DNA from: Sergeia podlipaevii
Taxonomy: Eukaryota > Euglenozoa > Kinetoplastea > Trypanosomatida > Trypanosomatidae
Reading direction: 5' to 3'
Length of the DNA: 39,698 nucleotides
NCBI GenBank assembly: GCA_030849805.1
Contig: JASANZ010002052.1
Coordinates: forward strand, 1 to 39,698
A program made the translations under genes and the position numbers. Of this stretch, positions 30,735-39,430 are shown piece by piece (within the stretch, counting starts at the first letter, position 1; each line of letters starts with the position of its first letter). The notes under the pieces are model-generated. The model was not told where the DNA came from. It did not search any database and saw only the letters and a program-made list of their open reading frames with translations.

Positions 30735-31967
30735 TCCCACTCTAGAGAAGCAACAACAACCACAAAGAATTATGGCACTTCAAAGCAATCACAAAGAAGA
30801 AGAAGGCAGCTAAACTAATGTGAGTAGTAATAAAAGAATGTGTCAACTTCTACCCCCAATCGCACAAAGTACCTTAATAGTGAAGCCTGTAGAACCAAAT
30901 ATATCTTTTTCAAAAATATTTTCAGAAAAGAAGAAAAGAAACGATAAGAAAACAACAGCAAAATGCATTTAGCAACAGGTTACAGCATTAGTTCACGTTT
31001 CAGCTCACTAACGGGGTCTCCTACAGCCAAAGTAAGACAGCCGAAAAACATTCAAAGCGTACCAACTAGTGCAGGAGCCGTCCTGCGTGTGGCACTTAAC
31101 TGTTGATATTTTCTTTTCGTTGTAGTTGTTGTACGACCTGCCATAGTGAACAGTGTGCCAATTCGAAAACTTTCAAAACTCATAACCTCATGACAATACT
31201 GCTTTCCACCCAGTTTCCGCATGAATAAAGTTTCGGTTTTCGAGAGGCAAGGCGCACATGGGCATTCCACATTGAATTTGAATTGTGGTGGTGCTGATAT
31301 ATATATATATATATATATATATAGAAAAAAATATAAAAATAAAATAGATAGTTGTCTTCGTACTAATATATATATATATGCCATCCATTAATAATTGCGA
31401 ACGCACACATGATACAGGATCACGGTGACTTCAGGCCTCGGCTTCTCACTGTTCCAAATACAAAGTGATATGAAGGAAAGAGAAGAAACACAGCTGCCGT
31501 GAAGCTGGCAATGATAATGAAATAAAGAAAAAAAAAAAGAGAAAATAGTAGCAAAACAAAAAAGGCGATCCGTAATGGAGCCGTTTCGCACATTTTCCTA
31601 TTTTTTTTATCTGCAAAAAAAAAAATTGTTGCTGATTGTAATAATAGTAATAATAATTTGTTTCTTTCTTGTTTTTTTTTTCTTGGAGACAGATTTTTCT
31701 CATTGTTGAAACCGTGTAGCAAAAGGCACGTAAAAAAAAAAAGTTGAGTTGGAAATAGTTGTTTTTGTAAGAACATAAAGAGGGGAAGAAGGGAAAAAAA
31801 AATTGTTCCGTACCTGGTGAAATAGGCACGGCTTGCTACTTGCTCTAGGTTCTCACAACACAACACAAGAACAGCAAAGGAGGAAAACAAGGGCGGAAAG
31901 TGTGGCTACGCTGCGTTAGCACTGATTTTTTGATACAGAATCGTGTTCTGCGTTTACTCAAAAAATT
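30735..31967. other. Intergenic region downstream of the 32-kb RRM gene
   Basis: 1.2-kb region expected to hold the 3' UTR of the short RRM gene and the helicase 5' UTR. Two AT runs (31297-31322 and about 31365-31379) and many A-runs are present. Frames on the minus strand here are Phe-rich translations of U-rich sequence. I see no gene. Confidence 0.6.
31297..31322. repeat. (AT)13 microsatellite
   Basis: Perfect AT run in the 3' flank of the short RRM gene; a shorter AT run follows at about 31365-31379. Confidence 0.95.
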
Positions 31968-32357
31968 CTACTGCGTAAACACAACTGGGGACGGCATCAC
32001 CACATACATCGGCTGGTATCCAGGACACGTTGCCAAAAACGCCTGGACTGCCTGCTGCTGGGCAACAATGGGGTAGATCTTCTTGGCTGATGCCTCGGGC
32101 CTTGCAAGACGCACCTGAATCCGTGTGTAGTTAATAGAGTGGCCTTGAAGTGCAATGACGGCATTTACGGCATCCTGTTCGCGCTCAAACAGCACAAAGC
32201 CATAGCCTCTGCAGACGCCTGTCGCCTTGTCACGCTTCACGGTGCATGAGATGATCCGACCGAATGGAGCAAAGAGTTCGTCGAGCTGTTCATCCGAATA
32301 GTCAAGGGGGAGGCTAGCAACGTACACATTGCGACTGTAAGGAGAATCAAAGGACAT
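31968..32357 (-). CDS. Short single-RRM RNA-binding protein, 129 residues
   Basis: The smallest of the three RRM proteins. The RRM spans about 9-88 with RNP2 VYVASL (11-16), FAPFGRI (29-35) and RNP1 RGYGFVLF (50-57). The tail is short, with Gln/Ala helix (99-108) and a QPMYVVMP motif (115-122) close to the end. The frame runs upstream another 21 codons to an ATG at 32420, but that part (MFVVNLLTFYF...) is the translation of a T-rich tract, and an AG acceptor lies only 19 bases upstream of the ATG at 32357. The MSFD start is therefore chosen; it also matches the short RRM leader of the 25.5-kb paralogue. It is expected to bind U- or AU-rich mRNA elements, by family inference. Confidence 0.92.
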   Translation of the reverse strand: MSFDSPYSRNVYVASLPLDYSDEQLDELFAPFGRIISCTVKRDKATGVCRGYGFVLFEREQDAVNAVIALQGHSINYTRIQVRLARPEASAKKIYPIVAQQQAVQAFLATCPGYQPMYVVMPSPVVFTQ

Positions 32358-32754
32358 GGTGTTTGGGAAAGAGTTGCTTGTGTAAGAAAAATAAAAAGTA
32401 AGCAAGTTTACTACAAACAATCAAAACAGAAAGCGCAATAGCATCAAAAAAAGGAGAAGCAATAGGGATGAAGAAAAGAAGTATAATTATGAATAACTCA
32501 GTGCTTCGGCGCAGCTGCATCAATTTTTTTTTTTAAAAAAAATATGCGTTTGCCTACCCCATTCAATCAAAGCATTGTGGGCAGCAACAAAAACAACAAA
32601 AAATACAGAACACTACACCCAAAAGAGCGAATGCTGACATCAATGTGCGTAAACTTTCATATCACGTAATAGCATAAACACGATATGTTGTATGGCGCCA
32701 AGTGACACCACCACCGCGCACGGTGATCGTCTTATCAAAATAAACAAATTGTGT
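32358..32754. other. Spacer between NTH1 and the short RRM gene
   Basis: About 400 bp holding the NTH1 3' UTR and the RRM gene 5' UTR. It has a T-run followed by an A-run near 32525-32541. No gene seen. Confidence 0.6.
32377..32401 (-). promoter_or_regulatory. Likely spliced-leader acceptor for the short RRM gene
   Basis: On the minus strand a TTACTTTTTATTTTTCTTAC tract leads to ACAAG, with AG at 32378-32377 and the ATG 19 bases further. It removes the upstream ATG at 32420 from the mRNA. Confidence 0.55.
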
Positions 32755-33576
32755 TTACCAGCTTCGCTTTCGCTTCCGTGCTGAGCTCTCTGACACAGTA
32801 TCTTCTATGTCACCAAAACTCTTCTTCTTCTTGCCTGCAGGACTTCGGCTTTGTGAGCGCGTCGCAATGTGTTCTTTGGATTCCTTAAACGCATTTGGGC
32901 ACATGTTGTTAAGCTCACACTCGCCGCACTTCGGCCTTAACGGAGTGCACACAGTCTGTCCAAGTCCCACAAGCAAATGATTGATCTCACTCCAGTGCTC
33001 TTTGGGCAGCCACGCTTCCAGTGCTTTTCGAGTGTCCTCAGGTGTTTTCACAGTCGTTGGGACCCATCCAAACCGCTGGGAAATACGATGTACATGCGTA
33101 TCCACTCCGATACCCATCACTTGGCCATCAGCTGCCTGTAGAAACAAATGGGCCATCTTTGGCCCCACACCTGGCAGTGCAATCACTTCCTTGTACTCTC
33201 GCGGAACACAGTCATCATGCGTTTCAAGCAGGATATCAGCCACCTGCTTAATGTACTTGGCTTTGTTGTTGTGAAAACCTACCTTAGAAATGTAGCTGTC
33301 TAACTCCGTAGCTCTCATGTTTCGGACTCTCTGGGGAGTGAGACCTTGCGCAATAAGTGCCTTCATTGCAGCAGCCGTCACTTCATCCTTCGTTTGGGCA
33401 CTCAACATCAACGCGACTAAAATATGAAACCTCTGAGTCTCCTTGCTAGCATGTGCATCGTATAGACACGCGCATCCAATCGTGTCAACGGGGGCAGGGT
33501 GCGACTTCCTGAAATCAACCACATTATCATACAAAGCCTTCCAGTTAGGGGGTGGCATAAAAGGTTTCCGTGACAT
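32755..33576 (-). CDS. NTH1: Endonuclease III, base-excision repair DNA glycosylase/AP lyase
   Basis: NTH1 removes oxidised pyrimidines and cuts at abasic sites in base excision repair. The 273-residue protein has the full family core: the LMLSAQTKD segment (57-64), the helix-hairpin-helix LPGVGPK (134-140) with catalytic Lys140, the catalytic Asp in VDTHVHR (Asp159), and the 4Fe-4S cluster Cys pattern C210-x6-C217-x2-C220-x5-C226. The C terminus is basic, with KKKK (249-252) and RKRKR (267-271) that could be nuclear import signals. The frame opens at a GTG (33609), but the ATG at 33576 is better; a T14 tract with an AG lies 46 bases upstream. Length and spacing are normal. Confidence 0.96.
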   Translation of the reverse strand: MSRKPFMPPPNWKALYDNVVDFRKSHPAPVDTIGCACLYDAHASKETQRFHILVALMLSAQTKDEVTAAAMKALIAQGLTPQRVRNMRATELDSYISKVGFHNNKAKYIKQVADILLETHDDCVPREYKEVIALPGVGPKMAHLFLQAADGQVMGIGVDTHVHRISQRFGWVPTTVKTPEDTRKALEAWLPKEHWSEINHLLVGLGQTVCTPLRPKCGECELNNMCPNAFKESKEHIATRSQSRSPAGKKKKSFGDIEDTVSESSARKRKRSW

Positions 33577-33973
33577 CGCACTGCTAATATGAAAATGGGC
33601 CCTTACCACTCGTTTCCCTTGTCTCCAAAAAAAAAAAAAAGCCTCATCAAGAGATTATAACAGGAAACACAATGTAATACAATCCATAGAACAAGAAGCA
33701 ACAAGTACAATGACGTCAGCTAAAGGTAGTGAACAGAATAAGTTTCCACAAACTGCCACAGAGAAGCGTTCATTGATATGCATTTTCTTCTTAGTTACTG
33801 CGCAATACTACCGGTGTCAATAATGAAATGGATTCACCGTGCAGACGAGAAAAATGAATCAACATGTTTTAAGATAAATACTTTGCAGAGTGCTAGCATC
33901 ATCGCACAAGTAAAAACAGAAAAAGCTATCCACATCCTCTTCAATGACTGCGATGCACAGCTTTCTGAAGCTA
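33577..33973. other. Spacer between GPI12 and NTH1
   Basis: About 400 bp of GPI12 3' UTR and NTH1 5' flank. A plus-strand frame (33778-34011) exists here but overlaps the end of GPI12 and has no family resemblance. No gene seen. Confidence 0.6.
33623..33640 (-). promoter_or_regulatory. Likely spliced-leader acceptor for NTH1
   Basis: On the minus strand a run of 14 T is followed by GGAG, with AG at 33624-33623; another AG (ACAAG) follows at 33619-33618. Either gives a short 5' UTR and supports the ATG at 33576. Confidence 0.45.
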
Positions 33974-34732
33974 CTATCCATCCTCGTTTAACTCGGAAAA
34001 TTCATCCATAAATGTATAAGAAGAAAACACCAAGAACAAGTATCTAAACCACACCAGTTGCGACGCATGCATTTGCATCGCACGCCACGAGCACAGCACA
34101 GACAGCGGCGGTATTACAATAGCAAAACGGTTTCTGCTGGTACAAGAATTCCCCCCAATAAAATATCCTAGCATGGAGAAAACACTCGTATACTTCAACA
34201 CAACTGCGCGTGTCTTCAGCTGCAGAAACGATAACCCCGGTGGCATACTCTGTTTCAGTTCAAGAGCACCCTTAGACACAGCAATGTGATTTGGATGCTG
34301 AGATATACCATGTCTATCAAATGTGACAACAGTAAGAATAGAACCTACACGGTTCATATAGCGTGCAATCTCTGCCTTGACAAGGGTTGGTGGCCACACC
34401 TCCTTCATACCGTCCTTTAGCTCAGCACGATTAACACAAGAAATATTTTTGGGAGAAACGCCATAATGTGCACCGCTAGCGAGCAGCTCCTTTTCGCGTA
34501 CAGCACCCTTGCCATCAAAACCGCCATTCGACAGGCACAAAAGATGAGTACTAATACGATTGACCTTCAAGTAGTGAAGAAGCGGCGTAAAGAACATCGC
34601 CTCATCATCGGGGTGAGCAAAGACAAGCAAAACGTCACCGCGTATGCGAGGCCGTGAGTTTGATGCTAGCTGGTGCCATCGATAAATAAAAAGCCCAATT
34701 GCAATAATAACTAACCATGGGAGAAAGAGCAT
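33974..34732 (-). CDS. GPI12: N-acetylglucosaminyl-phosphatidylinositol de-N-acetylase (PIG-L/GPI12)
   Basis: This enzyme removes the acetyl group from GlcNAc-PI, the second step of GPI-anchor synthesis, at the ER. The 252-residue protein begins with a hydrophobic segment (1-17, MLFLPWLVIIAIGLFIY) that anchors it to the membrane. The LmbE/PIG-L signature AHPDDE (39-44) gives the zinc-binding His and Asp residues, and FDRHGISQHPNH (138-149) gives the third zinc ligand region. The end (from about 214, with HASQLVWFRYLF) is typical of eukaryotic PIG-L. The ATG start is well placed. GPI anchors hold most trypanosomatid surface proteins. Confidence 0.96.
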   Translation of the reverse strand: MLFLPWLVIIAIGLFIYRWHQLASNSRPRIRGDVLLVFAHPDDEAMFFTPLLHYLKVNRISTHLLCLSNGGFDGKGAVREKELLASGAHYGVSPKNISCVNRAELKDGMKEVWPPTLVKAEIARYMNRVGSILTVVTFDRHGISQHPNHIAVSKGALELKQSMPPGLSFLQLKTRAVVLKYTSVFSMLGYFIGGNSCTSRNRFAIVIPPLSVLCSWRAMQMHASQLVWFRYLFLVFSSYTFMDEFSELNEDG

Positions 34733-35282
34733 GCTTTTTGTTTGTTCGCTTTCGTTCTTTGACCTTGGTCAGCATTAGAAAAACAAAAAGTAGAGAAAAG
34801 AAACTTTCGAGTAAGAAGGAGGGAGGGACAGTTAACATACACAGCCTCGACAATTCACTACAATGTTGACAAAAAAGGAGAAGTAATGGCACACCATTCC
34901 GACCGCGCACACCGACCAATATGTAGACACCTTAATGTAGTGAGAAAGAAATTTTTGTTATATCAACTCTTTTGATGCAAAAAAAATAAAAAAATAAGTC
35001 TGTACTATTACAAAAAATAAAAATATAATAATGACAATAATCATACGAACAATAAAGGAGAAGAAAAAAGGAAGAACAAGCATGCCCTGTGACACTCTAA
35101 AGTATAAAATTGAAAAACGCAGGAAAGAGATAGCATTTCACCGAACACGCTTCTTTCTACATAATATAAAGATCGCTTTCCTTCCAATTATTCTTTTTTA
35201 GCATTTAAAAATCACCTCAATAAAGCACAGAAATTCAAACGAGAAAATGACAGCGACCAGTTTTTGCGAGACATAAATATAC
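34733..35282. other. Spacer between the PEX11-like gene and GPI12
   Basis: 550 bp, A-rich on the plus strand (for example around 34978-35030). It should hold the PEX11-like 3' UTR and the GPI12 5' UTR. No gene seen. Confidence 0.6.
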
Positions 35283-36320
35283 CTACCGGCCATATGTCCA
35301 TACACGATACACTGAGCATAAGCCCGAAAGCAGTCCTGCAAAGCTAACTGGCCCTTGCACACCTTTCCACTGTCGAATGTTTGCCGTAGCTACAAAAATA
35401 TCCAAAAGCAGCTTCGTCTGCGTGACACAGATCCAGTGCAGCTCAAAGTCGGTCCAAAGTAACTTTGCATAAGAGTCCACGTAGACGACGCTATCCTCCT
35501 CTTCCACCACCGGCTGTGCAGACTCAGCACCACGACGCTGCTGCTCCTCACCGCCCTCTTCTTCGCCGACTCGAATATCGGCGATTTGCGGCACCCCCTT
35601 CCTGTGCTCCGATGGCGGTGGCGCGCTGGCCATTTTGCGACGAAGTTTGTCCACTCGATCATACTTGGACAACAGTGAGAAGGATTCCTTAGAGAACACC
35701 ATATCGTCCTCTACCTCTTCCGCGGAGGCATCGAGAATGCCCTGGCACAGACGTAGTGTGTTGAGGCACAGATCAATTAGGAGCACAGGAAGTCCACACT
35801 TGGTGGCGATTGAAATGAGCCTGCCGGCAACATTGCTATTGAAAAATCCTTTCTGAACAAGAAACGCAATGTCTTCACAGAAACATTTGGTAAACAGCAG
35901 TGCGCGAGCTACCATGTCTGCAATCATCTGACACTGGATAAAAAGTGCAATCCACTGTCCACCGCTGATAGGGATATACACCAGTTCCGAGGCTTTAATA
36001 AGTGTTACTCGCATTCGTACGAATTCGCCAAAAAAGCGCCCCAGTCTGAAAAGTCTTCGACTATTAATAATGGTCATCAGGTTCTGCTCCAAGCGGGAGA
36101 ACTCCTCTCCGGGCAAGTAATTGACGTTAAATTCAATTGAATTCCACCATAACCGGAGTCGAAGAATGTATTGTGCTACCTTGAAAAGTTTATCGCGTCC
36201 CTGGTGTGTCTGCAAAAGCTGTCTCAGACGAGTTTTCGTGGTGATCCCCACAAATGGGTTCCGGCCAAGCACCCGCAGTGCTTCCCCAATGTTATCGGCA
36301 TTGTTTGATATCATTCCCAT
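35283..36320 (-). CDS. PEX11-family glycosome/peroxisome membrane protein
   Basis: PEX11 proteins shape and divide peroxisomes, which in trypanosomatids are glycosomes. The N-terminal signature is clear: TKTRLRQLLQ then GRDKLFKVAQYILRL (41-55), an amphipathic helix typical of the family. The core has hydrophobic segments near 105-145 and 168-195. An acidic, Glu/Gln-rich segment (about 250-278) is inserted before the C-terminal helices. The end, SFAGLLSGLCSVYRVW (326-341), matches the last PEX11 transmembrane helix. At 345 residues it is longer than T. brucei PEX11 (about 220), mainly because of the loop. It may be the standard PEX11, a GIM5-like member or another paralogue; I cannot tell which. 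A second ATG lies two codons in. Confidence 0.88.
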   Translation of the reverse strand: MGMISNNADNIGEALRVLGRNPFVGITTKTRLRQLLQTHQGRDKLFKVAQYILRLRLWWNSIEFNVNYLPGEEFSRLEQNLMTIINSRRLFRLGRFFGEFVRMRVTLIKASELVYIPISGGQWIALFIQCQMIADMVARALLFTKCFCEDIAFLVQKGFFNSNVAGRLISIATKCGLPVLLIDLCLNTLRLCQGILDASAEEVEDDMVFSKESFSLLSKYDRVDKLRRKMASAPPPSEHRKGVPQIADIRVGEEEGGEEQQRRGAESAQPVVEEEDSVVYVDSYAKLLWTDFELHWICVTQTKLLLDIFVATANIRQWKGVQGPVSFAGLLSGLCSVYRVWTYGR

Positions 36321-36677
36321 GCACTACTTTCCAAAATCAAAAGTAAAAGATAAGAATAGAGAGGAAGAATATGCAAGAAATGAGTCCGCCCCTGAGTCCA
36401 TACAACAAAAGAGAACGTCTACAAATGAAGAAGCATACTTACACCTGACAGACATACTATCATTCGCGTGAGAGAAAATCAATAAAGCGAGAGCATATAT
36501 TCACATTATTACTGATTCAATGGCACTAACAGAAGCGAAAATGAATAGCACTGGCACTTACCAAATGCGCACACACACAACCACTCGTCCTCCTATGCAT
36601 TAGCCGCTCATTCATGCAAAATCGTTACCACAGAGAAGGGGAAAAAAAAAGCAGTTAGAGGCGCCCACATATCTGAC
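36321..36677. other. Spacer between the HAT protein gene and the PEX11-like gene
   Basis: About 360 bp; holds the 3' UTR of the HAT protein gene. No gene seen. Confidence 0.6.
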
Positions 36678-38531
36678 TCACTTTGCCGCCAGCCGCGACG
36701 CCCGTGCCTTGAGAACCTCATCGAGATTCAACTGCGATCCAACGAGCAGCCCCATAATCCAATCCACTGAGAGCATTTTCAATCGCGAAGACTGATTCTC
36801 TGTAAGCCTGATATTGCTTGTTCGAAAAATTAACGCATTCATGGGAGTATCAGCCTTTTCCACCGGATTGCGAGATACCACCGCTGCTCGCTTCCGTTCC
36901 TCAAGTTTCAGACGGCTACTCGTGCCCGCGTCTGTCTGTACGCGATACACCATCCTCCCGCGTAGCTCACGCGGCCCCACCACATCGTCGGGGTTTTCTG
37001 CATCAAGTGGCGTGAAAGGATTAGCGACAGGCACAAATGGGTCCCACGCCAGCGAATCAGGCGATACACATTCGCCTTCAGCTCCGGGAGCAACGGAGGG
37101 AGGGAGGGTTGGCGCTGATATCACCCGCTCCGCTGCAGGCTCCGCCTCTTTGTAAAGAGCTTCCTTCTCTTGCCGCTTGGATGAAGCAAAATCTTCTGTG
37201 AACTGCACCCACGCATACGTAGAGTCGGTACACGGCAGATACGTACCAACGCGATACCTCTCTAGAAAGGATGACATAGCGCTCTGAGGGAACAGCTCCG
37301 CTCTGCGAACCTCCGCCTTCGAGTGTGGAAGCCCAAGAGCACGCTCTGCATTTACAAAGCCGTTCCATGCAGCCTGCATACGCCCTGTGTCTTTGCTTTC
37401 AGAGATATTTTCGATCTCCTGCTCTGCGTATCCTAGCGTTTCGCGTTCGTGGTGACCCAAAAGGTGATAGCGGATGGCCTCTGCGCGAAGAAGAATTGCA
37501 TCGTCCTGAGAAGATGAACAACAAATCATTCCATTTTCCAGCACTTTTTCAGCCATTCTCGAGTCTTTAAGGACAATGTTTTCTTCTCCAAACCACTGAG
37601 AATAGACCTTCCAGTCCGACACCCCTGACATTGCGGCGCGCTTGCCAACAGCACGAAAAGCCTTGACAGCATCTTTGCTCGTGCTGCTGTCCACCACTTT
37701 CTCGCAGGCGACTCGCTGTTCCACCAAAATAGCCTCGGGTGAAGGATGCTCTGGCTTACTCAACTTTTCACCCCTGGAAAGGACTGCCAACACATTCTGC
37801 AACGCAAAAGACTCGCCGCCAACAGCAGCCAACCCTTCTTCAGCCACTGAGCAGGCTGTCCCAGCATCATCCATAGTGTGCAGCAAGAACAAGCAGTACT
37901 GATACCAGCACGAGTCGTCGTCATGCAACTGAACACACATCTGCCTGCACGCCAAATCAATGCGTTGCTTTTGCAACTCAGGAGAAATGACACCTTTTTC
38001 AATGTTGCCCTCCATGCTGAGGAGAAGATCAATCCACTGACGGCGCACTACAACCCTCTCCCATTCGCTTGCCATATCTGCGTACCGATCAGGCCACCGC
38101 TCACTCACCAATACCTCGGCCACCTTTGCACAGTCCGCCTCTGAAACAGTTGGCGTGATCTGCTGTGATTCGGCAAAGCCGAGGTACTCCTCAAAAAGCG
38201 TTTTGGCATCAAACAATGGCACAGCTAGACCAACTTGAAACAGTTCTAACCTGGATTCATTGCTAGAACAGCAATTTGCGGCCTGAATCCAAAGCCGAGC
38301 GCTACATGGATCCAGTCCGACCGCATCCACGACACCATGTGCAATATCTTCGGTGATTGCAATTTTGCCTCTACTCCGTGAAACATAATCTAGGTAACTC
38401 TCCCACGTGTCGCTGTAGACTGCGTTTGAAATTAGCAGCGGCGCAAGCTCGCGCTGCTCATTGTCATCTAACTGCGTAAAGCAACGTGCGCTGAGAGCTG
38501 ACGATGGGAAACGTAAAATAAACTCATTCAT
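36678..38531 (-). CDS. HAT-repeat protein, possibly Rna14/CstF-77-like
   Basis: The 617-residue protein is mostly helical and shows HAT-type repeats (Trp ... Tyr ... Phe/Glu) near WESYLDYVSRS, CWYQYCLFLL, DWKVYSQWFGEE, AWNGFVNAERALG and AWVQFTEDF. HAT repeats occur almost only in RNA-processing proteins. After about residue 470 the sequence becomes Pro-rich with a WDPFVPVANPF segment. The last 45 residues form another conserved-looking helical unit (WIMGLLVGSQLNLDEVLKARA), in the place where Rna14/CstF-77 carries its monkeytail. That resemblance is weak, so the family is tentative; a splicing or rRNA-processing HAT protein is an alternative. The frame extends to a TTG at 38576, but that part encodes the T-run of the splice tract, so the ATG at 38531 is chosen. 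Confidence 0.82.
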   Translation of the reverse strand: MNEFILRFPSSALSARCFTQLDDNEQRELAPLLISNAVYSDTWESYLDYVSRSRGKIAITEDIAHGVVDAVGLDPCSARLWIQAANCCSSNESRLELFQVGLAVPLFDAKTLFEEYLGFAESQQITPTVSEADCAKVAEVLVSERWPDRYADMASEWERVVVRRQWIDLLLSMEGNIEKGVISPELQKQRIDLACRQMCVQLHDDDSCWYQYCLFLLHTMDDAGTACSVAEEGLAAVGGESFALQNVLAVLSRGEKLSKPEHPSPEAILVEQRVACEKVVDSSTSKDAVKAFRAVGKRAAMSGVSDWKVYSQWFGEENIVLKDSRMAEKVLENGMICCSSSQDDAILLRAEAIRYHLLGHHERETLGYAEQEIENISESKDTGRMQAAWNGFVNAERALGLPHSKAEVRRAELFPQSAMSSFLERYRVGTYLPCTDSTYAWVQFTEDFASSKRQEKEALYKEAEPAAERVISAPTLPPSVAPGAEGECVSPDSLAWDPFVPVANPFTPLDAENPDDVVGPRELRGRMVYRVQTDAGTSSRLKLEERKRAAVVSRNPVEKADTPMNALIFRTSNIRLTENQSSRLKMLSVDWIMGLLVGSQLNLDEVLKARASRLAAK

Positions 38532-38541
38532 TTTCACTATG

Positions 38542-38575
38542 CTAATGGTGGTTGCCAAAGGAAAAAAAAAAAACA
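38542..38575 (-). promoter_or_regulatory. Likely spliced-leader acceptor for the HAT protein gene
   Basis: On the minus strand a T12 tract plus CCTTTGGCAACCACCATTAG puts an AG at 38543-38542, 10 bases before the ATG. A second AG (CATAG) follows at once. The upstream TTG is in the tract. Confidence 0.45.
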
Positions 38576-38766
38576 AAGAAAGAAAGGAAAAATGGGTGAA
38601 AAAAGTATAAGTAATTGCAGTTGCTGATCAATGTAAGCACATGTTTTAATGGTATCTCATAATTATGGATCAAGCCTATCTTTCTTTTAGAGTTGGTGTC
38701 ATAAAATCTAAGCAACTGGGCAGCATTGCATGGCGAACATGTGTGCTTGAAAAGATAAAAAATGAC

Positions 38767-38967
38767 CTAATCATCACTTCCATGCGCCTCCACAACAAAG
38801 TAACTTTGTGGACCACCATACATCCAGTTTCGTCCCTCCATCATCACAGAATAGTTCCGCATGTGCTGCCAAAATGTGTTGGAATCCACTTCACGCTGAT
38901 AGCGACGTGCGGAAACCCTCTTCTCTGCCCTATCATAATTTAAGTGCTCAGGAGTGATTGGCTCCAT
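38767..38967 (-). CDS. Small conserved-looking protein, 66 residues
   Basis: A short ATG frame lies in the correct orientation between two genes and looks like real protein: charged and aromatic, with balanced composition and no homopolymer. It has a basic helix-like part (AEKRVSARRYQREVD, 14-28), then WQHMRNY and a WMYGGPQSYFVVE segment near the end. On the minus strand a T15 tract with a GATAG acceptor lies 47 bases upstream of the ATG, exactly as for the neighbouring genes. No signal peptide or membrane segment is visible. I do not recognise the family. Size and the nearby COX-like gene would fit a mitochondrial accessory subunit, but that is a guess. Confidence 0.65.
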   Translation of the reverse strand: MEPITPEHLNYDRAEKRVSARRYQREVDSNTFWQHMRNYSVMMEGRNWMYGGPQSYFVVEAHGSDD

Positions 38968-39430
38968 CTATTTTGTTGTTCAAGCTGCGAACTATTGAAG
39001 CCTCTAGTCTTCTCCTATCAAAAAAAAAAAAAAAACAATGAGTGAGATGAAAAAGGAGAAGCGAAAAAGTTATCATAAAAAAAACCATTGTAGTAAAGAA
39101 AAGACAATATATATGTCCCTTTTTCAAGACGAAAGGGCAAACAGAAAATAGAAACTTTCATTAAGTCGAGATCTCGCCGCCACAACAAGACACATACGCG
39201 AGTTTTCCACAGATACAAAAGGTACATTCCATTTTAAAAGAAAAAGAGGATCACTTTTCTTCAATTGATACTATTACTACTACTACGCATTCTACTTCCC
39301 AGGTATTCCCTGTTCCAATTCAGGAAACCATGCTTGTCATAAATGAAGATAAAATAATGATAAAAAATGATGGAAAAAAAAAGCAAATTTCTACTTTCCT
39401 AGTTTCAAAGCATAGCTTTTGCTATGCAGC
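38968..39430. other. Spacer between the COX-like gene and the 66-residue gene
   Basis: 460 bp with A-runs and a TACTAC stretch near 39270-39285. It holds the COX-like 3' UTR and the small gene's 5' UTR. No further gene seen. Confidence 0.6.
39015..39035 (-). promoter_or_regulatory. Likely spliced-leader acceptor for the 66-residue gene
   Basis: On the minus strand a T15 tract is followed by GATAG, with AG at 39016-39015, giving a 47-base 5' UTR before the ATG at 38967. This is the best-formed acceptor in the window. Confidence 0.55.

Noticed and set aside
30030..30818. 262-residue plus-strand frame
   Set aside because: Antisense to the helicase N terminus; shadow frame.
31968..32420. Short RRM protein extended to the ATG at 32420
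   Set aside because: That ATG lies in front of the T-rich tract and AG acceptor; the leader MFVVNLLTFYF is U-rich sequence read as protein.
33778..34011. 77-residue plus-strand frame between NTH1 and GPI12
   Set aside because: Wrong strand and overlaps the end of GPI12; no family resemblance.
36678..38576. HAT protein extended to a TTG at 38576 with an FFFFPLATT leader
   Set aside because: The leader is the translation of the splice pyrimidine tract and is probably absent from the mRNA.
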